Made by a program: the position numbers and the translations under genes
Source of the DNA: JAHJQZ01 sp963667595
GTDB taxonomy: Bacteria; Pseudomonadota; Alphaproteobacteria; Rhizobiales; Devosiaceae
DNA: 64,000 bases
Assembly (NCBI GenBank): GCA_963667595.2
Contig: CAXXWD010000001.1
Span: 1,426,001-1,490,000 of the forward strand
Direction: 5' to 3'
Shown here: positions 45,414 through 54,033 of the stretch, piece after piece
Numbering within the stretch: the first letter of the stretch is position 1
Layout of the letters: every line of letters starts with the position of its first letter
The notes under the pieces: model-generated
Databases searched by the model: none
What the model saw: the letters and a program-made list of their open reading frames with translations, nothing else
What the model was told of the DNA's origin: nothing

Positions 45414-46907
45414 TCAACGGCCTTTGCCAACCACCTCCCGCAACGGACCGAGCGTCGCGGAGCGCGCCGTCAGATAGCGGGCATGGGCATCCTCATAGGA
45501 CGGTCGAAGCGTGTCATCCGGTTCGTGACGCCGCGCCGGCACATAGGTGGCCAAACAGGCCTCGTCGATGGAAGAAAAGGCGCCGATGGCGACCGCCGCA
45601 CACAATGCGGCACCCTTGGCGCCGAACTGAGTGCCTTCAGGCACTTCGACGGGAATGCCGGTGACATCGGCGATCATCTGCGACCAGAACCGGCTGTTGG
45701 CGCCACCACCGCTCAGCCGCATGGTGTCGACATCGCCGATCGCAGCGAAACTGTCCCGGATCGCATGTGCCATGCCTTCATAGATGGCGCGCGCCATGTC
45801 CGACCGGTCATGTTGCGGCGCCAGCCCGAAGAAGCCGGCCCGGGCACGCGGTTCAAGGACAGGCGCGATGACGCCACTGGATGAAAGATAGGGCACGAAG
45901 ACAAGGCCGTTGCTGCCGGCTGGGCTGGAGTTGGCCAAAGCACCGAAGTCATCATAGCTGGCGCCGGGTGCCAGGTTTGCCATGCCCCAGTCGATGACCG
46001 TGGTGCCCGCGACATTGGGCATGGCCTTGAACCATTTCCGACCGGGCAGGATGAACAAAAGACCAAGATCCCTTGGTTCGTACATAGCATGATCGAACAC
46101 GACGCCGTTGATGCAGGTCGTTCCGAGAATGGTCGCGGCCTGCTTGGGTGCACAGCAGCCCGAGCCGATAACGCAGGCACCTGTGTCACCGGTGCCGATC
46201 GCGACAGGCGTGCCTTTTGCAAGCCCGGTCGCCGCTGCTGCAGCAGCCGTAATCGTTCCGGCCAGCGTTTCCCCTCGCCTGACCGGTGCCACCAGATCCG
46301 CCAGTTCGGGAATGCCGAGCAGCGCAAACTGCTCGGGATGGAAATCCCGGGTCAGTGCCGATCCGGGAGCCATCGCCGCCTCGGATTCCTCGGTGGCAAT
46401 CTCGCCGGTGAGGCGGAAGCGGATATAGTCCTTGGCACAAAGGACATGGCGTGCGCGCTCAAGCGTATCGGGCTCGTTTTGCTTGAGCCAGGCCAGTACG
46501 GGCAAGGTACAGCCCAGCTGCATAAGCGATCCGGAATGAGCGAAGACATCCGAGAAGAACGTCGGAGTCTCACCCTGCAAATGATCGACCAGGTCGCTCG
46601 CTCGCGCGTCATTCCACAAGATTGGATGACGCAGCAACCGCCCCTCGGCATCCAGCAACCACACGCCAACCATGACGCCAGCAATGCCGATGCCTGCAAT
46701 TTCCTCAGGCCGACACTGCGCCTTACCGAGAACGGCGCCGATGGCCGCAATGGCAGCCTGCCAGACCTCTTCGCCGTCGAGCTCGGACCAGCCGATCGGT
46801 ACCGGGCGCGACTTGGTGCGGAAGGCGGCATCCGCGATCTCCCGGCCATGCAGGTCGAAGAGCGCCGCCTTGGTGACAGAGGTACCTATATCGAGTCCGA
46901 GATACAT
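45414..46907 (-). CDS. FGGY-family carbohydrate kinase
   Basis: 497 aa. The N-terminal phosphate loop MYLGLDIGTSVTKAALFDLHG, the FGGY signature region around GSLMQLGCTLPVLAWLKQN, the ATP-site GTGDTGACVIGSG, and the C-terminal DTMRLSGGGANSRFWSQMIADVTG(IPVEV) are all present, so it should be an active sugar kinase of the xylulokinase/ribulokinase class. It faces the operon, with the third operator only 18 bp before the ATG and no evident ribosome site. Phosphorylates an imported sugar, polyol or aldonate; exact substrate unknown. Confidence 0.92.
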   Translation of the reverse strand: MYLGLDIGTSVTKAALFDLHGREIADAAFRTKSRPVPIGWSELDGEEVWQAAIAAIGAVLGKAQCRPEEIAGIGIAGVMVGVWLLDAEGRLLRHPILWNDARASDLVDHLQGETPTFFSDVFAHSGSLMQLGCTLPVLAWLKQNEPDTLERARHVLCAKDYIRFRLTGEIATEESEAAMAPGSALTRDFHPEQFALLGIPELADLVAPVRRGETLAGTITAAAAAATGLAKGTPVAIGTGDTGACVIGSGCCAPKQAATILGTTCINGVVFDHAMYEPRDLGLLFILPGRKWFKAMPNVAGTTVIDWGMANLAPGASYDDFGALANSSPAGSNGLVFVPYLSSSGVIAPVLEPRARAGFFGLAPQHDRSDMARAIYEGMAHAIRDSFAAIGDVDTMRLSGGGANSRFWSQMIADVTGIPVEVPEGTQFGAKGAALCAAVAIGAFSSIDEACLATYVPARRHEPDDTLRPSYEDAHARYLTARSATLGPLREVVGKGR

Positions 46908-46924
46908 TGTAGCAGAGTGTCCAG

Positions 46925-46946
46925 CTTGTCCATATATGTAGTCAAG
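46925..46946. promoter_or_regulatory. Putative GntR operator 3
   Basis: 22-bp inverted repeat, CTTGAC-N10-GACAAG when read on the minus strand, 18 bp upstream of the kinase ATG. It matches operator 1 at 21 of 22 positions. Places the divergent kinase in the same regulon as the transporter operon. Confidence 0.75.
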
Positions 46947-47997
46947 TTACGACCATAGGTCATTTTTGACAACATATTATCAGGAAAGTGCATACAAATG
47001 CCCGTGTCGACGCCAAGCCGACTCGCACTCGTATGGTTGCTTCTCAAAACGGCGTTTCCAGTCCTCAAGGTCGACTATGTGCCGTCCAGATTTGGCTGAA
47101 GGTCCGCTTTCACGTGCGGGGCGCAAAAAGCGGCCAGTCAGCTTCCGTGAAGGGTTTCGGGCGCCGAGAGGCGTACGAAAGCCCCCGAGCAAGGAACCTG
47201 TGTGCCACGGTCGGTGAGCTATGGGGATTTCGGCCGGTTCCAGGGTTGATGTGGCCGCTGTCGTGAAGCGCCGGGATTGATGCGGACGGTCCACTTCGTC
47301 GTCTGGCCGTGCGGTTCTGCCAGCCCGTTGTCGGCACTAAAGAGATGTGGGTCGGCTAAGTCTCTGATATTCCTCAACCCAACAAAACCCGATGGGTCGA
47401 TTGCGGCCATTTGCCAAAAGATTCTGGGTCGATACGCGCCGACATGCCTCTCGGCCCTTGTTAGCGCATTAATCTGCGATGGTCTGTTTCAGAACGGGTG
47501 GTACCGGATCGACGGCCTTGTGCTCAACGCATCTCGATGTCGGGCCTGAAAGATAATCGGCCAGGGATTCGAGTGTGGTGTCGGCATACTGCCCCTGTCG
47601 AACAACCGGTTCAGGAGGAATGTACCCTACAGTTTCCGCAACCCCTGAGGACATGAGGTGCGGCCGAGCCTTTCCAAGCAGGCGCTCCATTGTGAGAAAA
47701 ATCTCAAGGCTGCCAGCGTCCTCAGATCACACCTCTTTACACAAACGGCACCTGCCATTTCGTCCTTATCCAACAGGCCTCGATATCCACCCGAGCCGCT
47801 CGGCCGGAAGCCTGGCGCGCCACGACCTATTGCAGGTCACGAACACATCAGCGGCGCCCCAAAGAATGTTGTCGGGGAAAATTAAGCGAATAGAGCGAGA
47901 AAAATACGAGACAGGGTGTCACACCCAGCCGATTTGTACTTACGTCGAACGCCAGTTTCCTCAAGTCTTTCCGGGCTTTGTGAGTCGGAGAAAAAGA
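46947..47997. other. Gene-poor region with a short fossil
   Basis: About 1 kb without a supported gene. At 47740-47822 the minus strand reads ASGRAARVDIEACWIRTKWQVPFV followed by a stop. A similar block (ASGRTVRASFEAYRKKTKRLVPFVW) lies at 49424-49508 beyond the autotransporter gene. Both resemble the last residues of small membrane methyltransferases of the isoprenylcysteine carboxyl methyltransferase type. Other short frames (46980-47294, 47469-47690) have no recognisable content. Confidence 0.5.
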
Positions 47998-49356
47998 ATG
48001 CGCATTCTGGGTTATGTTGCATGTGGTCTGTTTGTTTTGATCACGAGCCCGACTTTTGCCTTGGGGATAATGCTCGATTGTGTCTACGATCCTGCAGGCC
48101 ACCATACTCGCTCTGTCTCTGCCGCCTCGAGTATTGATTACCAAATTACCACCACCAACGAAATCGGCGCAGACATCTCCGTCACTGCCACGAACGGCGC
48201 CACCGTTAAATTTGAGGGCAATACGATCCTGACCGTGAATGCCGGCACAGGAACGGCGCATGTGTCGGACGTAATCACCAACGGTGAGGTCAACTTATCT
48301 ACGACTGGTAGTGCGACAATCACCTTCGCTTGCGCCGCCAATGGCACGTCCGAAACGATAAGCCAGATGCAGGCGCGGTCGAGCTTCGTGCAGACGAACA
48401 TGGCCTCCTCGGGCGTTGCCTTCGGTGCCTTGCTCGACGGCATGGACGTCGGCGAGACCGGCGGAACCGAGCCGATGGCCTTTTCGCCCGACGCCGCCCG
48501 CGCCACCGAAGCACTCCAGGCCATCGACGGCACCTTCTCCCTGCTCGGCTACGGTCCCAACGCCCTGCTGTCCGGCGACGCCACGCTGGCGCGCGGCGAA
48601 GACTGGCGCATCAAGGGCATCGTCAAGGGCAGTTTCGCAGAAGCCGACGTCACCGGTGGCAAGCTGACCCAGACCGAGGCCACGGCCAGCCTTCTGGTCT
48701 CCGGACGGCTCGATGCCGACCTGCGCTATGCGCTGTCGGTCACGGGCGGGCTGGGCAAGGCGGACGCGCCCGGCCAGTCGGACACGTCGCGCAAGATCCT
48801 GTTCGCCGGTGCTGTCGCCCTGCCGGTCGATAGCGCGCTCGATCTGATCGTTGGCGCCAATTGGGGCACCGCCCATCATGACGTCGTCCTCGGCCCCGCC
48901 ACCGGCAGTTACGCCGAACAGATGGCCTCGGCCTCCATGGCCTTGCGCGGTGAACAGAGCTATGGCGCCGTCACCCTTGTGCCGATGCTGGCGGCCAATT
49001 TTGGCTATGGCAGCGTGGCCGATTTCACCGACAGCGCTGCGGCCAGCCATGCCGGCGGCACCTCGCTGATCGCTTCGGCCGATGCCGGGCTGAAGGTTTC
49101 CTACGATTTTGTCGTCGATGCCAATGGCGGAACCCTGATTTCGCCCTTTGCCGGTGTCACCCTTTCCGCCTACCGTCAGTCGTTCGATGAGAATGGCGGC
49201 GCCAGCACGGTTTCGACGGGTCTTGGCACGGAACTTGAGCTTGGCGTGACGAGCGGCCTGCCCGGCGGCGCGAAGCTCGGCCTGTCCGGCACGCTCGGGC
49301 GGCGCGGCGACACAACCAATGCTTCGATTTCGGGCTCGGTGTCCGCCTCGTTCTAG
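47998..49356 (+). CDS. Short autotransporter-like outer membrane protein
   Basis: 452 aa from MRILGYVACGLFVLITSPTFA, a signal peptide; GGAG precedes the ATG by seven bases. Earlier frame extensions to 47575 are not needed. Residues ~25-165 form a short Thr/Ser/Gly-rich passenger (DISVTATNGATVKFEGNTIL). Residues ~185-452 form an autotransporter-type beta-barrel (DWRIKGIVKGSFAEADVTGG, YAEQMASASMALRGEQSYG, SLIASADAGLKVSYDF) ending SVSASF with a terminal Phe, as outer membrane proteins do. The passenger is unusually small for an adhesin. Followed by a strong terminator. Confidence 0.82.
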   Translation: MRILGYVACGLFVLITSPTFALGIMLDCVYDPAGHHTRSVSAASSIDYQITTTNEIGADISVTATNGATVKFEGNTILTVNAGTGTAHVSDVITNGEVNLSTTGSATITFACAANGTSETISQMQARSSFVQTNMASSGVAFGALLDGMDVGETGGTEPMAFSPDAARATEALQAIDGTFSLLGYGPNALLSGDATLARGEDWRIKGIVKGSFAEADVTGGKLTQTEATASLLVSGRLDADLRYALSVTGGLGKADAPGQSDTSRKILFAGAVALPVDSALDLIVGANWGTAHHDVVLGPATGSYAEQMASASMALRGEQSYGAVTLVPMLAANFGYGSVADFTDSAAASHAGGTSLIASADAGLKVSYDFVVDANGGTLISPFAGVTLSAYRQSFDENGGASTVSTGLGTELELGVTSGLPGGAKLGLSGTLGRRGDTTNASISGSVSASF

Positions 49357-49362
49357 GTTCAA

Positions 49363-49396
49363 GAGCAAAAGGGACGGTCCGCCGTCCCTTTTGCTC
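49363..49396 (+). terminator. Rho-independent terminator after the autotransporter gene
   Basis: A perfect 15-bp stem, GAGCAAAAGGGACGG and its complement, with a 4-base loop. Because the stem carries an A run on one side and a T run on the other, it can act in both directions. Confidence 0.85.
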
Positions 49397-49423
49397 AATG
49401 CGCAGGCGCGTTGGTGCTCCTCA

Positions 49424-49508
49424 CCACACGAAGGGCACCAGCCGCTTCGTTTTCTTCCGATAGGCCTCGAAACTAGCCCGAACCGTTCGGCCGGAAGCCC
49501 GGGCGCAG
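49424..49508 (-). pseudogene. 3' fossil of a small membrane methyltransferase-like gene
   Basis: The minus strand encodes CARASGRTVRASFEAYRKKTKRLVPFVW followed by a stop. This is the typical end of isoprenylcysteine carboxyl methyltransferase-like proteins (…YxxYxxRTxRxxPxx). The upstream part is cut by the IS3 terminus at 49548. A diverged copy exists at 47740-47822. Confidence 0.45.
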
Positions 49509-49547
49509 CAGTGTGCCACCATCTCCGTCCAGAAAACTGGCCGATAT

Positions 49548-50110
49548 TGACCTGAGCCCCGACTTTCCTCCAGGCATTCTGAGAATCCGGGGGATGATTG
49601 ACGTGTTCCCGGATTTTGGTCCGCCCGGCTGGGGTTTTCCGGGGGTAGCACTCACGGCGGACCGGATACGCCGGAAGCATTCATGAGCGCTATCGGCGGT
49701 TTGTTGCCGATGGCGCTATGAGGACGAACCTCGTTGTAGTCTCTACGCCATTCCTCCATTTTCTGCCGGGCATCGTCAAGCGTCAGGAACCAGTGCTGGT
49801 TCAGGCATTCAGCCCGGAACTTGCCATTGAAAGTGAGGAGGGAAATGCAATCGATCCAGTGGATCGATTGCCCCGACGCAAGATATGGGCGCTGTCTGTC
49901 GGCTTGCCGGGGCAGGAGAAGTCCAGGACGACATCCCGCTGGTACGCCCGGAGGTCGAGATCGCGGGAGATGAACTCGCTTCCATTCTGCGGGAGAATTG
50001 ATCCACTGGATCAATTCCCATTCCCTTGAACTCCACCCTGATCATCTTCGGATAGCCTTGGCACCACGACACCGTTTGAGCTAACGGACCAAGCTCTTTC
50101 GTCGTGCCGC
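49548..50110 (-). mobile_element. IS3-family (IS51/IS407-like) remnant with two palindromic insertions
   Basis: The terminus begins TGACCTGAGCCCC at 49548. Minus-strand pieces of the transposase are readable in order: QGYPKMIRVE; a palindromic insertion near 49998; then GSEFISRDLDLRAYQRDVVLDFSCPGKPTDSA; a second palindromic insertion near 49855; then FNGKFRAECLNQHWFLTLDDARQKMEEWRRDYNEVRPHSAIG to a stop at 49652. The 5' two thirds are missing. It lies between the island genes and the tRNA-Arg. Confidence 0.85.
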
Positions 50111-50186
50111 GACCATCCAAATCGTCCCAAGTTTTTTTGGAATCGACCCAGAGTCAATTTGGCCTGACAGTGATTGAAAGAAATGG

Positions 50187-50260
50187 CGCGCCCGGAGAGA
50201 TTCGAACTCCCGACCCCCAGATTCGTAGTCTGGTGCTCTATCCAGCTGAGCTACGGGCGC
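50187..50260 (-). tRNA. tRNA-Arg (anticodon ACG)
   Basis: 74 nt cloverleaf on the minus strand: acceptor GCGCCCG/CGGGCGC, D arm GCTC...GAGC, anticodon arm CCAGA-CTACGAA-TCTGG with ACG anticodon, T arm GTCGG-GTTCGAATC-TC. CCA is encoded next to it (50184-50186). It matches the fragment at 36571-36618, which marks it as the probable integration target of the adjacent island. Confidence 0.95.
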
Positions 50261-50390
50261 GTGCTTTGCGGGGGGAAACCCGCGAACCGGCGCGAACACT
50301 TATACCGGCCTGCCGGCCATTGCAAGTCATCGGGCGCACAAGTTGGGGACCTGACGTCAACGGCAGGCGCGCTTGTGCATCTGGCCACCG

Positions 50391-51830
50391 TCAGTCGTGT
50401 CTTTGGGTGAGTCGTGCGCCGGGCGGCAGCGAGATGACGAAACGGGTGCCCGGATCGAGCGGGAAATAGGTGAGATGGCCGCCATGGGCCTCTGTCAATT
50501 CACGGGCGATGGCGAGGCCGAGCCCCGTGCCACCGGCCCGGGCGGACCCTTCGAAGGCGACGAAAAGGTTCTGGCGCGCCCGGGGCGGCAGCCCTGGCCC
50601 GTTGTCCGAGACCAGAATGCTGAAACCCATCGTGTCGTCCGCAAAAGAGCAGGTAATGACCTGTTCTGCGGCAGGGGTCTCGACCGTCTCCAGCGCTTCG
50701 CGGGCATTCTTGATGAGGTTGATCAGCACACGCGCCATCTGGTCGGGGTCGACATAAAGGGAGATGGCGTCGGGAACCGCGTTGACGAAACGGATGCGCG
50801 GATGTCCGGTCAGTCCCGCATCCGCGGCGGCTTCGTCGATCAGGGCGTTGAGATCGACCGGTTGCGGCTTGGGCGGAGTGGCGCTTTGCCGTCCGTAATC
50901 GATGACCGACTGGGCAAAACCGGTGGCGCGATCAAGGGTCTGCACGAGACGCGGCGCCAGTCGCTGCACTTTCGGATCGTCGAGGGTCGCGACCTGATCG
51001 GACAATAGCTGGGCCGAAGTAAGGATGTTTCTGAGATCGTGATTGATCTTGGCGACGCCGAGGCCGAGATCGGCCAGGTGCCGGCGCTGTCTCAGCATGG
51101 CGAAAAGATCCGCCTCCATACCGGACAGCTCGCGTTCCATCACGCCGATTTCATCGCGTCGTTCCGTTGGGGCGATGATCAGGGTGGCGTTTTCCGGCTC
51201 GCGCCGGAACCAGGTCATGTTGGTGGTCAGCCTTCGGATCGGCCGGATCAGGAGGCGCGACAGTACGACATAGATCACCGCCGCCGTAATCGTCGCCACG
51301 CTCAGCGACAGAATGAAGATGTTGCGCGAGCAAACGATCATGTCGGCGCGAAGGGGCGCTTCGTCGATCAGCAATTCGACCAGGGCATCGGTCCCGGGCA
51401 CGGCGCCAACGATGCGGGTGGTGCGGTTCGACCCGAAGAACAACACATCGAGCGCGCCGTCGATGAGATGAACGGGATCGCCATTGCGCATGTCGGCGGT
51501 GACCTCGGCCATGGGCTTGGTCGTGTCGGTCCGCTCGATCAGCTGGCTCTGGCCGTCGCGCCGATAGGCAATGGCCACTGCCCCTGCTGTCGACAACAGC
51601 TTGTCGGTCAGCTCCTCGGGCAGGTTCATGGCGTCCGGCACCACGTCGAGCACACCAACGGCGACGGCGCCGGCCGACAGTTTGTCGTTAAGCCAGTTGG
51701 CGCGGAAATTGGCGACGAACGGCAGATAGATGACGATTTCGACCACCATGATCACCAGGACGATGGTGGCGATGAGCCGGACGGAAATGCCGGTCAGAAA
51801 ATCGGGAATGCGTTTGCCTCGGTCCGCCAT
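50391..51830 (-). CDS. Membrane sensor histidine kinase
   Basis: 479 aa from MADRGKRIPDFL (an upstream in-frame ATG at 51890 adds 20 unlikely residues). Transmembrane helix 1 is VRLIATIVLVIMVVEIVIYLPF; a ~130-aa periplasmic sensor follows; helix 2 is IFILSLSVATITAAVIYVVL; then a HAMP-like stretch (RPIRRLTTNMTWFRREP). The H-box is VAKINHDLRNILTSAQLL, and the ATPase has NLIKNAREAL, VSDNGPGLPPRA and ARAGGTGLGLAIARELTEAHGG. No response regulator gene is adjacent in the window; the stimulus is unknown. Encoded 87 bp downstream of the flavoprotein gene, possibly co-transcribed. Confidence 0.92.
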   Translation of the reverse strand: MADRGKRIPDFLTGISVRLIATIVLVIMVVEIVIYLPFVANFRANWLNDKLSAGAVAVGVLDVVPDAMNLPEELTDKLLSTAGAVAIAYRRDGQSQLIERTDTTKPMAEVTADMRNGDPVHLIDGALDVLFFGSNRTTRIVGAVPGTDALVELLIDEAPLRADMIVCSRNIFILSLSVATITAAVIYVVLSRLLIRPIRRLTTNMTWFRREPENATLIIAPTERRDEIGVMERELSGMEADLFAMLRQRRHLADLGLGVAKINHDLRNILTSAQLLSDQVATLDDPKVQRLAPRLVQTLDRATGFAQSVIDYGRQSATPPKPQPVDLNALIDEAAADAGLTGHPRIRFVNAVPDAISLYVDPDQMARVLINLIKNAREALETVETPAAEQVITCSFADDTMGFSILVSDNGPGLPPRARQNLFVAFEGSARAGGTGLGLAIARELTEAHGGHLTYFPLDPGTRFVISLPPGARLTQRHD

Positions 51831-51917
51831 GACGAACAAGGCTAGAAGGTTTCCAGACAAAGGAAAAGCCGCTTGATGCGTTTCGCGCACCGTCGCCGGC
51901 CGGTGTCGGCATTTCCG

Positions 51918-53345
51918 CTAGGGCAGGTGCCGGACGATGGAAAACCAGTATTTGAGCCAAGGATGGGCGAGCTTGTCGCGGTAATGCTCGACGGCAAGCC
52001 GCTTGGCCATGTCCGAAAGGCTCGGATAGGGCGCGACGAACCGGGCGAAACTGGCGATCTTTTGCCGGTTGGCCATGGCATAGGCGAAAAAGGCGATGAG
52101 TTCGCCGGCGCCCGTGCCGGCGATGGCCGCGCCCAGAATGCGGCCGTCGCGATGGGTCATGAGCTTGACCAGCCCGTCCGTTAGCCGATCGGTACGGGCC
52201 CGGTCGTTTTCGGCATAGGACCAGCGCAGGATCTTGGCCTTTCTCGGGTAACGCCTGAGGGCTTCGGCCTCGCTCATCCCGATGGTGGCGATTTCCGGAT
52301 CGGTATAGGTGCACATGGGGATGATGGAGCGATCCGCCTTTCCGCCGAGCCCGAACAGGGCCGAACGGATGACAAAACCGGCGTGATAGGAGGCGACATG
52401 GGTGAAGTGCATGCCGCCGATGACGTCGCCGATGGCATAAACGCGGCGGTTGGACGTTCTCAGCCGGCTATTGACCCTGATGCCCTTGTCGTCGGTGCTG
52501 ATTCCGGCCCGATCGAGCCCGAAATCCTCGATATTGGGCTTTCTGCCGGCGGCGACGAGAAGATGCGAACCGGTGATCGTCGTTTCTTCGTCTCCTTGCC
52601 GGAAGGTGACGGTAACGCCGCTGCCATGCGGTGCGATGCCGGTGATTTCGGTTCTGGTTTTCAGCGTCACGCCATCCGCGACAATCCGCCTGAGCGTGAT
52701 CGCGACCAGTTCCGCATCGTGATCGGCCAGCGGGTCACGCGCTTCGATGACGGTGACCGTGCAACCGAGGCGGCGATGGGCCTGGGCCAGTTCCAGTCCC
52801 ACCGGGCCGGCGCCGATGATAATGAGATGGGCCGGCTTGCGGGTCAGGTCGAAAATCGTCTCGTTGGTGAGATAGGAAACGGTTTCAAGACCCGGAATCG
52901 GCGGGATCAGCGGACGCGAGCCGGTGGCGACAACGAAGCGGCGGGCACGGATCTTCTGGCCGTCGGCTTCGAGCGTTTTTTTGTCGATGAAGCGCCCCTG
53001 GCCTCTGATGACCGTCACGCCCAGCCCTTCGAAGCGTTCGATGCTGTCGTTCGGGGCAATGGCCGCAATGGTATCGGCGACGTGCTGATGGATGCGGCCG
53101 AAATTGATCCGTGGCGGCTCGAAGCTGACGCCGAATTCGGAACCGGCCCGTCCGGCTTCGGCGTGGCGGGCCGCAGCGATCAACGCCTTGGACGGAACGC
53201 AGCCGGAATTAAGACAATCCCCGCCCATTTCGCCCTTTTCGACGAGAATGACGGAGGCGCCGAACGCGCTGGCGGCGGTGGCGGTGAAAAGACCGGCCGA
53301 ACCGCCACCGATAATGCAGAGATCAGGCCTTGAGACGTCCGCCAT
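51918..53345 (-). CDS. FAD-dependent NAD(P)-disulfide oxidoreductase (mercuric reductase/lipoamide dehydrogenase-like)
   Basis: 475 aa. FAD site CIIGGGSAGLFTATAASAFG, redox-active cysteines in GGDCLNSGCVPSKAL, NAD(P) site LIIIGAGPVGLELAQAHRRLG, and second FAD motif RVYAIGDVIGGMHFTH. The C-terminal dimer domain has APYPSLSDMAKR where lipoamide dehydrogenases carry the catalytic HPTxxE, so it is probably not a true lipoamide dehydrogenase; no N-terminal heavy-metal domain is present either. Electron acceptor unknown. Conserved in alphaproteobacteria next to sensor kinases and membrane proteins. Confidence 0.9.
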   Translation of the reverse strand: MADVSRPDLCIIGGGSAGLFTATAASAFGASVILVEKGEMGGDCLNSGCVPSKALIAAARHAEAGRAGSEFGVSFEPPRINFGRIHQHVADTIAAIAPNDSIERFEGLGVTVIRGQGRFIDKKTLEADGQKIRARRFVVATGSRPLIPPIPGLETVSYLTNETIFDLTRKPAHLIIIGAGPVGLELAQAHRRLGCTVTVIEARDPLADHDAELVAITLRRIVADGVTLKTRTEITGIAPHGSGVTVTFRQGDEETTITGSHLLVAAGRKPNIEDFGLDRAGISTDDKGIRVNSRLRTSNRRVYAIGDVIGGMHFTHVASYHAGFVIRSALFGLGGKADRSIIPMCTYTDPEIATIGMSEAEALRRYPRKAKILRWSYAENDRARTDRLTDGLVKLMTHRDGRILGAAIAGTGAGELIAFFAYAMANRQKIASFARFVAPYPSLSDMAKRLAVEHYRDKLAHPWLKYWFSIVRHLP

Positions 53346-53366
53346 ATGCGTACCCGGAACGAAGGA

Positions 53367-53567
53367 TCACCTCCCATTCTGCCGTCTCGCACGACGGATC
53401 ACAACCGGCAGCAGCAACAGGAGTGACAAAAGCGTCGGTGCGATCACCGTTTCCGTTAAAAAGCTGATTGCAACGACGAGGGCGAGGACGCCCGCAAGAA
53501 GCGCCAGCGGGATGAAACGACGCCACGAGGGCCTCGACACCGTCTTCGGAGCGAGGATTTCGGACAT
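53367..53567 (-). CDS. Small two-helix membrane protein, hypothetical
   Basis: 66 aa: MSEILAPKTVSRPSWRRF, then two hydrophobic helices (IPLALLAGVLALVVAISFL and VIAPTLLSLLLLLPVVI) and a basic tail RRARRQNGR. It sits 21 bp upstream of the flavoprotein gene in the same direction, with GAGCGG before the ATG. No domain recognised. Confidence 0.6.
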   Translation of the reverse strand: MSEILAPKTVSRPSWRRFIPLALLAGVLALVVAISFLTETVIAPTLLSLLLLLPVVIRRARRQNGR

Positions 53568-53736
53568 TTTTCCGCTCGGTTTTTAGTAACGCGATAGCGC
53601 AAAGGACGAAAGTTCCGCCGTCGACTCGTCGCCCGATCCTCGTAACGATGTGACCGGGTTTGATGGTTCGGGAACTCCAATTGCGGGTTTTGGCGTCATT
53701 CATGCGCTTTCTCGCACCGTTCGACCGGTCGGCGCG

Positions 53737-53765
53737 TTGACTTCGGCGCGTTGTTTTTCTATAAG
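53737..53765 (+). promoter_or_regulatory. Putative sigma-70 promoter of rpmH-rnpA-yidC
   Basis: TTGACT at 53737-53742, a 17-bp spacer, and TATAAG at 53760-53765, located about 105 bp before rpmH. Spacing and both hexamers fit a strong housekeeping promoter. Confidence 0.65.
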
Positions 53766-53869
53766 CCGCGCAACTTTGCGAGCGGCCGGTGGGGCCACCA
53801 TCCGGCTGTCTCACATTCTTCTCGCGCAGAATTAAACAAGAGGAACCGTGCCCGGCGCGGTTTGGTCCA

Positions 53870-54004
53870 ATGAAGCGTACTTTTCAGCCGAGCCGCCTGG
53901 TCCGCAAACGCCGTCATGGGTTTCGTGCCCGCATGGCCACCCGCAATGGCCGCAAGGTTCTGAACGCCCGTCGCGCCCGCGGGCGCAAGCGGCTGTCCGC
54001 CTGA
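53870..54004 (+). CDS. rpmH: 50S ribosomal protein L34
   Basis: 44 aa: MKRTFQPSRLVRKRRHGF, RARMATRNGRKVLNARRA, RGRKRLSA. Every landmark of bL34 is present, and the length is standard. It is followed at once by rnpA, the near-universal order. Component of the large ribosomal subunit. Confidence 0.98.
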   Translation: MKRTFQPSRLVRKRRHGFRARMATRNGRKVLNARRARGRKRLSA

Positions 54005-54033
54005 TCCGCGAAGACGATCGCAAACCCGGCGGT

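Noticed and set aside
48295..49680. 461-codon minus-strand frame opposite the autotransporter
   Set aside because: It crosses the terminator and an IS end and has no recognisable content; the plus strand has signal peptide and barrel.
53568..53869. Replication origin next to rpmH
   Set aside because: rpmH can lie near oriC in some bacteria, but no dnaA gene and no cluster of DnaA boxes is visible, and rhizobial origins usually lie elsewhere.
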